A DNA stretch of 64,000 nucleotides. It comes from Gorsachius magnificus (taxonomy: Eukaryota > Chordata > Aves > Pelecaniformes > Ardeidae). This document shows, one piece after another, positions 44,935 to 56,200 of the stretch. The stretch lies in NCBI GenBank assembly GCA_034008185.1, contig CM067082.1, positions 158,784,201 through 158,848,200 on the forward strand. The letters are read 5' to 3'. Under the pieces are notes generated by a model. The model did not search any database and was not told the DNA's origin. It worked only from the letters and a program-made list of their open reading frames with translations. The first letter of the stretch is position 1. Each line of letters opens with the position of its first letter. The position numbers were made by a program, and so were the translations under genes.

Positions 44935-45246
44935 TTATGGGGTCGTGAGATGATTGGCTTCAGTCATCAGTGAATCTCCATCCAGGCCACAATCCGGTCG
45001 GTAATATCTGGAATTCCAGTAACGATGGTACCATGCCACTTGGGCTACGATCCAGATCAGGTATGTTCCAAGGCTCCCAGGGGATAACTGATTGTTCCCG
45101 CTCTCACTCCCCGCCTCAGCCACGTAGGAGTTCTGGCACGGACAGTGCCGCCTAATCAGCCGACTCCTTACACCAAGGCCAAGGTCTGGTGGGAGTTCCT
45201 GAGGCCCTAAAGCGATCCGGGAGGAAAAGCGAAGGACCACAGTCAC
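44935..45246 (-). other. Unrecognised 103-codon open frame
   Basis: A frame ending in the peptide SLMTEANHLTTP and containing WYHRYWNSRYYRPDCGLDGD lies 205 bp from the LTR-like block, on the opposite strand. Composition is less biased than the GC shadows elsewhere. I do not recognise the family. It may be noncoding. Confidence 0.2.
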
Positions 45247-45690
45247 TTGACATTTCTTCTTGGATTCAAGGTTGAATTTTTGCAGCGTAAGCAGCGCTCA
45301 TCTCAAAATAGCTCTGTGATTTGCTATAAATGCACATATTTGTCCATGAAACACAGAGGGAGCCAGGCTAGAATAGGGAAATGATGACTCACGGTGCACG
45401 ACTGCTTCATCTGTACCATCAAAGGCAGCATCAAGGAGTGATGCAATAGGAGCGCATCGGGCGCTGCTGATGCTCACACAGCGGTTAACGTGTGAAGTCT
45501 TGCAGTAGAAAGAGGTGAGTGCCGTTGAGCTGGCACCACCCCCCCAGCTCACGCTTCTGAGACGCCCGCCTTTGCACCGCCTGAGCACCGATTCTTTGAC
45601 GGTTGTGGCTACAGAGACCTCTCTCAGGTGTGAGCACGACATCTGCATTTTTACTTTAACTGATGTTGAAAACTGAAATGTCTACCGGTA

Positions 45691-46006
45691 CCTAAGGGGT
45701 GGCCTCAAGGAAGATGGAGACTCCCTTGTCACCAGGAGTCCCATGGAGAGGACAAGGGGGAGTGGACCCAAGTTGTTCTTGGGGAGATTCTGATTGGACA
45801 CGAGAGGGAAATTTTTCCCCATGAGAACAGTCACCCATCGGGATAATCTCCCCAGGGGAGGGGTTGACTCCGCCACATTGGGCACTTTCAAGCCTCAGCT
45901 GGACAGGGTGCTGGGCCATCTTGTCTAGGCTGGGCTCTTGCCTAGCAAGGTCGGACCAGATGAGCCTGGAGGTCCCTTCCAACCTGGGATCCTAGGATTC
46001 TATGAT
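45691..46006 (+). mobile_element. CR1 LINE 3' end, plus orientation
   Basis: Ends with GAGGTCCCTTCCAACCTGGG and GGATTCTATGATAATAA, the sense CR1 tail. Upstream blocks include CTCAGCTGGACAGGGTGCTG. It differs from the GC-rich CR1 subfamily elsewhere in the window. Confidence 0.85.
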
Positions 46007-48649
46007 AATAACAAAGTGGCAGGAGGTCAGCTCTAGAACATACACAACGACTGGGAGGCGAGCTGGCAACATGGCGGGACTTCAATGTTTCTTATTGTCC
46101 TGCAAGATGCAGGAACAGCCCAGAAAAGGCACCTGAAGTTGTCTATAGAAAACCAACGGGTGCTGCCGAAGTGATCCCAAGGATTCAGGATGTTCTGGCC
46201 ATGGGGCAATTGGTGGCAAGCGCCCCTCCGCTGCTTTATGCGGCAGCATCTTTATACCAGGGTACATCCCACTCTTCCAGACCCAAACCGAGCATGCTGA
46301 ACTGATAACAACCACAACGCTGCGGTTGCCGAAAACTTTTTGCTGGCAGCAGGGTCGATGTGGTCTCCCTGTGGGAGGAGAATTGTACAGTGACCTTATT
46401 TATACCCTATTTTTAGGCACTCTTACCAGTCAGGCTCTGTTCGGATCTCAGATACACACACGGAAAACAATGTTCCTGCACAGGTTCCACTGCCGTATGA
46501 AAAAAAAGAAACCCACCCCGTTCTTTCTCCAGTTCAAGGTGGATTTTTGTCTCTCCACCAGTACGGTACAAACTGCCACTTACCAGCCGGTAAAATTATT
46601 TAAAAAGAAGACTAAAACCCCAGAAGCATTTAGTACTTCACAGCTTTAATCTGCTCAAGTTTAATGTTATTAAAAATCAGGTATCTACTGCTGAGAATTT
46701 AACTGGCATTTTACAAAGAGAGAGGAACAAGTTCCCTGCCCTGAAGGCTCACAGTCTAAGGAACAAAAGAGTAAAACGTAAACAAGCAGCTTAACCCGAG
46801 TCAGCAGGAAACCACTGCAGACCCAGTTATTTACCTGGGCAGGACCCAAACTGCCTGCCCGGGTACCAAGCGCCCCGTACTGCTAAGAGTTTCTCCTCCA
46901 GCACATCAAACAGCAGAGAAAAACCCGTCTGTGCTCGCTGCTTGATGGCAGCGAGCGGCCGCTGAACACCCAGAAGTGACAAAACACAACACCCTCTGCC
47001 CTCACGAGTTTCTTATTTGGAAAAAACCCAAACGGATTCATGCACAGAGGGGGGTTCACCACAGGCAGACCTACTCAGACTCGTCCGGAGCCGGGAAACC
47101 GAAGGCCTCAGCAGCACTAGGATGCGGGAAGGCGGCAGACAGTCGGGCACTGCCTGGCAAACACCCGCAGCGGTTGGAGACGCGTCGGCTCCGCGCCAGC
47201 TCCCACAGCGCGGGTTCACACAGGCTCACCCCAATCCGCGCTGGGCAAAGATCCGATCAGCCCCAACAGCCCAGAGCTCCGAGCTGGCCTCGCTGGCTGG
47301 GCCGAAGCGGGCACAGGAGCGCTCCTGTCTCACACTGCTGGCAGGGCAAGCGACAACGAACAGCGAGGACCTGAGAAAGAGACCTCACGCCTTGGTCAAA
47401 GCCAGGGTAAAACATCTGCCACAGCAGCCAGCGGGAGCCAAAGGAACGCCCCTACCTCCGAGGGGATGAGCCAGCCTCCCACACTCTCCCCTGGACAGAC
47501 ACTTTGGGACCAGGAGCAACAGAGGGGTTTCTAAAGCCCAATTAGTCATGAAGAAAACGAGCAGCAGGTGGAAAACAGGTCAGGCAAGCAACGCCGGCCC
47601 TGAGGCTGCGCCACCTATTTGGGCCATTCGCTAAACGCATTTCAGATGCTGGGAAATTTGTCTTAGCGGTTTGGTGAAAGCTGATCCCCGAGACCAAAAA
47701 CCATCCGTACTGCCGAGCTCTCAGGACGGGAGGGAGATGAAGGCGGTGCCGAAATACAAAGAAGTGTTAACATGCAGGCAGTCAGTGGAGAGTTATCCCA
47801 ACGCTCACGTCAGCCTTGGGAGCACAGGTCTGCCCCACCTCTGGCTTACAAGTTGTTGCAGCTCTGTCCCATTCAGTTCCGCTGGGGGTCTTGTAGAGGT
47901 AGGAGAGGGGGTTTGGGTGATGCCACCTCCTTTGGGTGTGCTCAGAGGTGACAAACAACGGAGCAAATTCCCACTGGCTACTGGGGTGCAAACCAAGTCA
48001 CCAGCGGAGCACGTCCCGGTGCACACCAGAGGAACTCCAAGCAGAACATGGCCCGATCGTCATCACTTACAGCAAACTAAACCTGGTTTCAAGCTCTGGA
48101 GAGGGAACTGAACCCATCTTTTCCAGCTCGCTTCCTGAGCAGGAGCAGCAGCAAAAACGTCATTTGGCCTGTGCCGAGGAACCGCCTGGCTGCCCCTCCT
48201 TGGTGGGGGGGGCACCCGCGCAAACCACCAGCGAGGCCTCACCCTGTGCACATGTTTAGTTGCCAGGAGCCCTCGGCAAATGCGCGACTCAAACTCACCC
48301 GTGAAACTGAGGACGGCAGAACTTTGTCAAAGGGAGCAGCCAGGGAAACTCCAGGCAAAGAGCAGCTTCAGAAAACTCAGCCTCACTGGAACCAGTTCAG
48401 ACACCCGACTCAAACCTGGAGAGGCCCAAATCATTTTTGTTCCGGAGAGATTTCTGGGCAGACTATGAGGTACTGTGGCACACCATCACCACCACGAAGA
48501 AAAGGGCAGCGGTGCCAAGGCGGATCGTCATTCTACTTTGCTTGGATCTCTGGGATAAACGGTCAAGAGAGCCTTTCAGGCTGAGCAGCAGAGGCCGTCT
48601 CCTCTCCTCTCTCCTCCCGGGGCCGCAGGGCTGCGGGGGCCTGCGCAGC
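46007..48649 (-). other. Probable 3' UTR and downstream sequence of gene D
   Basis: No coding exon is recognisable. A minus-strand ATTAAA at 46645-46650 could end a 3' UTR of about 2 kb for gene D. Long plus-strand frames such as 47017-47469 have no family features. Confidence 0.4.
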
Positions 48650-49547
48650 CTAACGGCTGTGTGGCGGCGCCTTTCTCGCGCTCTGCGTCACCCCGCAGTT
48701 CCTCTCGCGCAGGTGGATCTTCTCATGCTGGAGGAGGTGCTGCTTCTGGGTGAAGCGCTTTGGGCACTCGTTGCATTGGTATGGCCTCTCCCCTGTGTGG
48801 ATCCTCTGATGCCGGATCAGGTTGGAGGGGTGGCTGAAGGTCTTCCCGCAGTACGAGCAGAAAAGGACCCCCCCGCTCCGGCCTGAGTGCATACGCTGGT
48901 GGATGATGAGGGTTTTCTTTTGGGAGAAGCACTCCTGACACTTGTCGCACCTGTAAGGCCTCCCCCGCGGGTGCGGCCTCTGACCTGGCTTGCAGTTGCC
49001 GTTGGTGTTGACGCTCTTCATGCACCTGGGGTTGCCGTACACCTTGTCCGTGGCCGGGACGCTGGCCTGAGCTTTTGCATTCTGATTCTGCTTGTACCTC
49101 TCTGTGGCCACACGGGTCCTGCCTTCCGGTGGGTCTGCCGGTGCTGCTGACGGAGGAAGCCCTCCTCGTCTCCAGCGTGCTCACCGCTGAACGGCGTGCC
49201 CTGGCCCTCCTGGTGAGTCGTCAGCATCTTCTTCAGACAGAAGCCCTTCCCACACGCGGTACACGAGTGAGGTCTCTTGCTGGGACAGCTCTGCCCATAG
49301 AACGTGACAGCGCTGCTTTCGCCGAGATCCTCTTCCCCCAGGGCAGTCGGCACCAGCCTGCTCATGCTCTGGGTTCCCTGCTGCACAGGAGAGCTGTACT
49401 GACCATCAAAGGGCAGCGCCTCGCTGGGAGCCTGGAAAACCAGCTCCTCCAACTCCCTGGCTCCAGTCACGGGGGGCTGGGAGCTTTGGGAGCATTCCTC
49501 AGAGTCCAGCTGCTCGATTTTGAACGTTATCACCTCATCGGCTGGAA
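48650..49547 (-). CDS. Gene D terminal exon: C2H2 fingers with a mid-exon frameshift
   Basis: The first half reads [17 protein letters not shown] to an imperfect finger ([17 protein letters not shown], lacking a clear second histidine). After the shift near 49112-49135 the second half reads [14 protein letters not shown] and three good fingers: [42 protein letters not shown] and [21 protein letters not shown]. Stop TAG at 48650-48652. Confidence 0.8.
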
Positions 49548-52150
49548 CTGACAAGAACAACAAAAGGGACATTCGCTGGCGCGAGCCACAGGGGGCTTCC
49601 AAAATCCCCCCCCCACTCCGCTCTGCCCCCCGTGAATCAAACAGGCCCCTCTCGCGCAGGGAGCGAAAGGCAGCGGTGCTCGGAACTCACCCACGCTGAG
49701 CTCCGTGAACTCCGCGTCCTCGGTGGCTCCCCGCTCCTCCTCCGCGCACAGCTCTTCCTCTCGCTTCACGATGCCTGCAAAGGTCGGCTCCGGAACGCCG
49801 TAGTCTGGAGATTTAAAAGAGGGAAACGTCTTCCCCGGTTACCGCAGCACGGCCGGGCTCGTCCTCCGCCCGGGTTTGCTGCCAGCTGCCCTGCTCTCAG
49901 GCGCAGCCACTCTCCAGCACCTCCCGTTCCTGCTCCCCGGAGCTTTACTCCACCCGGCAGCGAAGCAGTTTCCCCTCTCCCCACCGTTTCAGGAGCACGT
50001 CCTCCCTGCCCGCGCGTCCCAGCACGCCCTTTCGCAACAACGCTCACCGGGCGCGGGTTCGGCCAGCATCGTCCCTCCCTCCGGGCCCTCCTGCCCCGTC
50101 GGGCACCGCGCTCCTTCGCCGCCGTCCTGGCCGGTCACATCAAGTCTGAACAGCAGGGACTCTGCCGACGGGAAAGATCGAACCCACGTCTGAACGCGCC
50201 ATCCCTCCCTCCGCGCCCTCTCTGAATATGAGCCAGCAGGGTGCCCAGGTGGCCAAGAGGGCCAGCGGCATCCTGGCTTGGATCAGGAGTGGTGTGGCCA
50301 GCAGGAGCAGGGCAGGGACCGTGCCCCTGTGCTGGGCACTGGGGGGGCCGCCCCTGGAATGCTGGGGTCAGGGTTGGGCCCCTCCCTCCCCGAAGGCCCT
50401 GGGGGGGCTGGAGCGTGTCCAGAGAAGGGCAGCGGAGCTGGGGAGGGGTCTGGAGCCCCAGGCTGCTGGGGAGCGGCTGGGGGGGGGGGTCCCCGCCGGA
50501 GGAGGGGGGAGCCGGGGGGGTCGGGCTCTGCTCCCAGGGAAGGGGCGATGGGATGAGGGGCACCGGCCTCAAGTTGTGCCAGGGCAGGGTGAGGTTGGCC
50601 CTGGGGAACAATTCCTTCCCCCAAGGGCTGTCAGGGGCTGGAAGGGGCTGCCCAGGGAAGGGGTCGAGTCCCCAGCCCTGGGGGGATTGAACAGCCGGGC
50701 AGAGGCGGTGCTGAGGGCCGGGGTTTGGGGGTGGGATGGCGGGGTGGGGAACGGTTGGGCTGGGGGAGCTGAAAGGGCTTTGCCAACCCAAACCATTCTG
50801 GGATTCTCTGATTCCCAAGATCTGAGAAGTTCCCCCCGTGGCAAGTCAGGGCCACCGCCATCACCTTGCGCCGCCCTTTGCCGCCGCCACGCCAGCATTA
50901 CGCCCGGCTGTAATCCATCTCTTACCCGCGCTCGGCTCTGCTGGCGCCTCCCTTGAGGCCGCCTTGTCCCCGCCGCAGGGCGCCTCTCCTCTCTGAAGCC
51001 GCAACAGCAGCTCAGGTTTGGGGATGACGTAATCTGCCGAGGAACAGCGATACCACCACGGCTCCCGTGTTGTACCGGAACGCCCACCCCACGTCCATGG
51101 GGGAGGAACACGCACAGCTGCGCCCCCCAAACCCGCTCCGTCGGCCGCAACACGGAGCGCCCTCCGCACGGCCCCCCCGGGAGACGGCGGCTCCCGCCCC
51201 CGGCAGCCAGCCCCGCGGGCCGAGGGGTCGGACCGACCGAGCGATCCTTACCCGGAGAGATCAGAGAGTCGTGCCTGCCCCTCAGCGCCTTCTGGTGCAG
51301 CTCCCTCCGCCACGCCTCCAGATTCTCCCACTCTTGCGGAGAAAAGCAAGCGCCGTTGCTTCCGAACGCCGCCGGGGCCTGGAAGTGCAAGAGCAACCGG
51401 CTGGGCGCCTGGAGCCAGGGGGCAGCCGTAGGGAACAGCCGCGTTCCCGTTGATTTCTGTGGCACCCGGAGAGCTTTGCTCCTTCGCACTAATCCTCGGA
51501 GAACGAACTGTGAATTCCCCGGCGCTCGCCCCTCCCGCTGTGCAGAGCCCCATCCCATGCCCCCCTCCCTGGGGAAGAGCCCAGCCTTTATCACGGAATC
51601 CCACAACCCGCCGTCCTTTTGCTGCCGGATGCGGCCAAACTGGAGCACGGATCTGAGCCAGCGCTCCCTACGGGCAGGCGACGGCGGCGACCGCAAGCCC
51701 CGCCGCCCCCGGGGGGGCTTCTCTGAAGGCTTCAGGCCTCGCAGGAGGTGGCTGCCCCCCACGCCCGGGGCACCCCCGTGTCCCCCCCAGAGCCACTTGG
51801 TTACCTTGGGGACCTCGCCCCCGGGGGGCAGCCGCAGGATCCAGAAGTTCCCGTTCTTCAGCAGGTTCTCCACGTTCTCCAGGCGCCGCTGGAGCTGCCC
51901 GTACTCCTGGATGAGGGTGCCCAGCACGGCCAGCTTGCTCTCCAGCTGGTTCCCGAAATCCACCACCGTCTTCTCGCAGTCCAAGTACTTCTTCTCGGTG
52001 GTCACCGTCCGGCGCTCCAGGTTCAGCAGCCGCGAGGCGTGGGCATCCACGCTCCGCTCCACCGCCTGCACGGCCGCCACCACCGTCCACAGCGAGATGC
52101 TGGCGCCGCTGGGCCTCGGGGCTTCCCGGCGCCGGCGGGGGGGCGCCCTT
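48650..52150 (-). CDS. Gene D: DUF3669-KRAB-C2H2 zinc-finger gene, one frameshift
   Basis: Exons: about 52150-51805 (DUF3669; 5' boundary not fixed), 51252-51378 (KRAB-A), 50926-51033 ([17 protein letters not shown]), 50048-50161 ([17 protein letters not shown]), 49691-49804 ([19 protein letters not shown]) and 48650-49547 (fingers). All junctions after the KRAB box are phase 1-1 with GT-AG. VKRE and FKIE fit psi-K-x-E. The finger exon is 898 nt, two bases off its phase, and the frame switches near 49112-49135. The 24-nt first exon was not found in the C-rich sequence beyond 52150. A CR1 copy (50229-50812) sits in an intron in the opposite orientation. Predicted nuclear DNA-binding regulator. 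Confidence 0.75.
50229..50812 (+). mobile_element. CR1 LINE 3' end, GC-rich subfamily, plus orientation
   Basis: Begins in decayed ORF2 ([17 protein letters not shown]), carries the GC-rich 3' UTR seen at 3300 and 31440, and ends CCATTCTGGGATTCTCTGAT. It lies in a gene D intron, antisense to the gene. Confidence 0.9.
51252..51378 (-). CDS. Gene D KRAB-A exon, divergent
   Basis: 127 nt, intact frame, good splice sites (CACTTCCAG; GTAAGGA). It encodes [20 protein letters not shown] and then [18 protein letters not shown] and LISPG. The usual DV pair reads SN, EEW reads QEW, and ISLG reads ISPG, so TRIM28 binding looks unlikely by canonical rules. Confidence 0.85.
51805..52150 (-). CDS. Gene D DUF3669 exon
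   Basis: Reads [20 protein letters not shown], then [40 protein letters not shown] and [20 protein letters not shown] before GTAACC. This exon preserves the VERxVDAHA segment lost in gene B. The start is unclear because the upstream sequence is proline/arginine-rich and lacks an obvious acceptor. Confidence 0.8.
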
Positions 52151-52159
52151 CCGCCGGCG

Positions 52160-53131
52160 GGGGGGCGGCCCGGAGCCGGGCCCCGGGCCGGCCCGGGCCT
52201 CCTGCGGGGCTGCGCGCTGCTGCGGGGCCGGGGCACACGGGGCCCGGAGCACAGGGTGCCCGGCCTGGCCTCCCCTCCCTCCCGCCGGGGCCCGGCCTCC
52301 CCTCCCTCCCTCCCTCCCTCCCGCCGGGGCCGGAGCGCCCGGGGCCCGGCCCTTCCCCGCACACGAGGCCCCGGGCCCAGCCCCTCACCTCCCCTCCCCG
52401 CCCGGCCCCCCCCCCCCCGGGCCGCCCCCCCCCGGTCGCTCGGAGCCGCCTCCGGAACCGCTCCCCGCCGCCGCTCGTAACAGCGCCCCCTTGCGGACCG
52501 GCGGCCCCCGCGCCGCGGGAGTGAGTGACAGCTGTCGTCCCGCGGCGCTGCTTTGGGGGGGAAACTTCCCCCCCCCCCCCCCCCCCCCCCCCGGCGGGAC
52601 CCCCAGGCCCTCGCGGCCGCGGGGACGGCCCGCGCCCCGGGCGGCGGCGGGGGCGCTGGCGCAGGGCCGGCGGCGGGGGGGCGGGGCGCTGCGGAAGCGC
52701 CCCCCCCGGCCGGGGGGCCGGGGGTCGCTCGCGGGGGGCGGGGGGGGGCCGGGAGCCGCGGGGGGGGGGGCGCTGGGGGGGCTGGGGGTGAGCCATGGGG
52801 CCGCTGGGGGGGGCGGGGGTGGCTTGGGGGGCCAGGGTGAGCCTGGGGGGGTACTTAGGGGGGTGGTGGGAGGTTGAGGGGGCTGCTTAGGGGCTGGGAG
52901 CTGTTTGGGGGGGGGTGAGGGGGCTTTTGGGAGACCGTAGGGGGCTGGGAGGGGCTTTGTGGGGGCCGGGGGCGAGCGCCTGCAGCTCCTTACGAGGGCT
53001 TGCAGGGCGCTGCTTTTTGGGCTGCCGAAGGGCTGGGGGGCGACGTCTGAGGGGCTGGGGGCTGTCGGGGGGGGTGGGGTGGGGGGGGGTGGGAGTTGCC
53101 CCCTCCTACAGCCCAGCCCCTCCGCCCCCAG
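52160..53131. promoter_or_regulatory. CpG-rich region between genes D (-) and E (+), probable bidirectional promoter
   Basis: Very CpG-dense from 52160 to about 52760, with a pure C run of about 22 at 52569-52592, then G-rich to the gene E KRAB acceptor. Divergent orientation suggests shared promoter DNA. First exons of either gene could not be fixed here. Confidence 0.5.
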
Positions 53132-53258
53132 GTGCCGGTGACTTTCGAGGACGTGGCGGTGCACTTCAGCAGGCAGGAGTGGGCGAGCCTGGACGACGGG
53201 CAGAGGGAGCTGTACCGGACCGTGATGGAGAGCAACTACGAGACGCTGGTGTCCCTGT
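53132..53258 (+). CDS. Gene E KRAB-A exon, the most canonical in the window
   Basis: 127 nt encoding [20 protein letters not shown] and [20 protein letters not shown], with acceptor CGCCCCCAG and donor GTAGGC. DV and the SNYETLVSL end are kept; EEW reads QEW. By sequence it is the likeliest of the KRAB boxes here to act as a repressor module. Confidence 0.92.
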
Positions 53259-56200
53259 GTAGGCTCCGTTGGCCCTGGTCTGGCAGCCGCCGCCGCTGCC
53301 CGGGCGGCTCTCGCGGGGTCACTTTTCCGCCCCCTCGCGTTTTGCTGGGATCTCCAGCCCTCACATGATCTTCAACATTCCCTGTCCCCCCCCCCCCGGC
53401 AGTGGCTGGAGGTTGGCAGGTACATGTAGGAGCTGGGGTAGTAAGTGCTCGGTGTCGGCTCCTCGTGGAGAGCAGGTACCCCCAGCTCCCTGGGCTGCCA
53501 CTGCAGGAGTTCCCTCGTTTTTTCCCCCCGCAGGAGTTCCCTCGTGTTTTTTCCCCCCCGCAGGAGTTCCCTCGTGTTTTTCCCCCCCCAGGAGTTCCCT
53601 CGTGTTTTTCCCCCCCGCAGGAGTTCCCTCGTGTTTTTCCCCCCCGCAGGAGTTCCCTCGTGTTTTTTCCCCCCCGCAGGAGTTCCCTCGTGTTTTTCCC
53701 CCCCGCAGGAGTTCCCTCGTGTTTTTCCCCCCCGCAGGAGTTCCCTCGTGTTTTTCCCCCCCACAGGAGTTCCCTCGTGTTTTTCCCCCCCCGCAGGAGT
53801 TCCCTCGGTTGTTTTCCCCCCGCAGGAGTTCCCTCGGTTTTTCCCCCCACGCAGGAGTTCCCTCGTGTTTTTCCCCCCAGCAGGAGTTCCCTCGTTTTTT
53901 CCCCCCCGCAGGAGTTCCCTCGTGTTTTTTCCCCCCCGCAGGAGTTCCCTCGTGTTTTTCCCCCCCGCAGGAGTTCCCTCGTGTTTTTCCCCCCCGCAGG
54001 AGTTCCCTCGTGTTTTTCCCCCCCGCAGGAGTTCCCTCGTGTTTTTTCCCCCCCGCAGGAGTTCCCTCGTGTTTTTTCCCCCCCGCAGGAGTTCCCTCGT
54101 GTTTTTTCCCCCCCGCAGGAGTTCCCTCGTGTTTTTCCCCCCCGCAGGAGTTCCCTCGTGTTTTTTCCCCCCCGCAGGAGTTCCCTCGTGTTTTTTCCCC
54201 CCCGCAGGAGTTCCCTCGTGTTTTTTCCCCCCGCAGGAGTTCCCTCTTTTTCCCCCACCGCGGGAGTCCCTCTTCCAGCTGCTAGATCCTCGGGGTCGCA
54301 GCTGGGGGGTGGCATAGGCTTTGTGCTTCTGGCTGGATTTCCATGGCCCTCGCGGCTGGAAACAAACTTCCCAAAAAGTCCGGTTGGACTCGGTGATCTT
54401 AAAGGTCTTTTCCATCCTGAGCGGCTCTGACACCCCGCCTCGGCCAGCCAGGGCCTCCTGCTCGTAATTAATCCCTCCCAGTGCCCAGATGATGGAGCAG
54501 GGGGGGCTGGAATTCCCAGCCAGCCCCCCCCCCCCACTTGCCATGGGGCTCCCTGCGAGCGCAGCCCCCGGCGCCGGAGCACAAAGCGCTGCGGACGGAG
54601 GCGTGGGGCGGGGGTCCCCCCAGCGCGGGGCGGGGAAGCCGGGGCAGTGCCTCTCGTCGCAGCGGGGCGAGTCGGCCGCTCGCCCCCGCGCTGGGGCTGG
54701 CGCGGAGCGGCGCTGCCGATCCCGGGTGCTTTGGAGCCGGCACAGGGAGCGAGGCCGGCTGCGGAGCTGCCGGGAGCTGGGCCTGCGCCGCGCGCCTCTC
54801 CTCCTGCGCACCGGGGTGTTGTCCTCTCTGTCAGGTGAATTTCTGGGAGAGCGGGGTGTCCTGCAGCCGGGATTTCCCCCCCCCAGCGGAGCAGGGATGG
54901 CCGGGGGGGCGGGTTGTCAGCGTGCCAGAGGGTGCTGCCCAGATTGCCCCCCCCTCGCAGCGCAGCCTGCGGGGCCCCATCTGTGTCTGTGCCGCCCTGT
55001 GCGCTGCTGCTGCCCCCGGTCGGAGCTGAAGTTTGTCTGGGCTGGGCCTGGCTCTGTGCCGACGGACTGCGGGTGCGCCCCCGAGATGCTGTCGCTTCTT
55101 GCCGTTGATGTCTGTCTTGCTCTCAAACAGACTGTGCCCTGTCCAAGCCCGAACTCTTATCTCGGATCGAAAGAGAGGAGCCGTGCGCGCTGCGGGACTC
55201 GGACCTGGAGGGAGCGGACGTATCCCCGGAGCCGGCCGTAGGTGCGTGACGCCAGGTTTCTTCCCTGCCAGGACCCTGGCTCCTGGCCGCTGACCGGGAT
55301 GATCGCAGTCCCTGCCCTCGGCCACGGGGATCAAGGGGTCTCCCGTCATAACCTCGGACCGTCTTGTGCTGGGAGGGGCCGCCGGGAACGTGTGCCGGGA
55401 CACGTGGATAGCCTGGAGCCCCTCCTGCCACCCGGCCGCTGCTGCGTGCTGCCGAGATCCCGATGCCCTGGGGCGGGGGGGGCGCCCACCCCTCTGCTTG
55501 CTCCCCCAGCACCCTTCTCCTCCCCAGAGCCTTGCCTGAGCGACGGTGGTCTGCTGGGGACGAGGACGGAGGAGCCTCGCGAGGGGAGCCCTGGGGACCG
55601 GCAGGAAGGCGGGGGCCCGGCGGTGGCGGCGAGCTGCGGTGCAGGTGAGCGGCCGGCACGCCCGGCTGACGTGAGGGACCCTGGCCCCTGCCCGGCCGCG
55701 CCTCACCCACCGCCATCACCGCTCCTTGCCCTTGCGACGCCTCCCGACCCCGTCCCCCCCTGCCCTCTCTCCACGTCTCGTGAAGCGGTGAATCCAAACC
55801 GGTCGCCCTCGCCTCCCCCTGCCGCAGGTACCGGGGCAGAGCCCTTCACCCCTCCTCCGGGGGTCGGGCGCGCTCAGGGCAGCGGGAGGCTTGCACAGGG
55901 CCCTCGCTGCGCCGGGGGCTCTCGGGACAGGGGTTTCTGCGATTCAGGCAGGCCCAGGAAGGGCTCCGGCAGGGAATCCTCTTGCCAGCCTTGAAACCGT
56001 GAAGGACGAGGCGCGGTGCGAACCAGCCCACCCCGGGGCCTTGCTTCGGAGGACAGGCCCCAGAGTTTGCTGTAGGCTCCCCGTGTCCCACCTAAGTGAC
56101 ATTTCATAGAATCACGGAATGGTTTGGGTGGGAAGGGACCCCCAGAGCCCACCCAGCCCAACCCCCCTGCAGGAGCAGGGACACCTTGAACCACATCAGG

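Noticed and set aside
47017..47469. 150-codon plus-strand open frame
   Set aside because: No domain, biased composition, and antisense to the probable 3' UTR of gene D.
53236..54811. Open frames of 340-480 codons with [10 protein letters not shown] or SSLVFFPP repeats
   Set aside because: Translations of the 30-bp intronic minisatellite in several frames; not coding.
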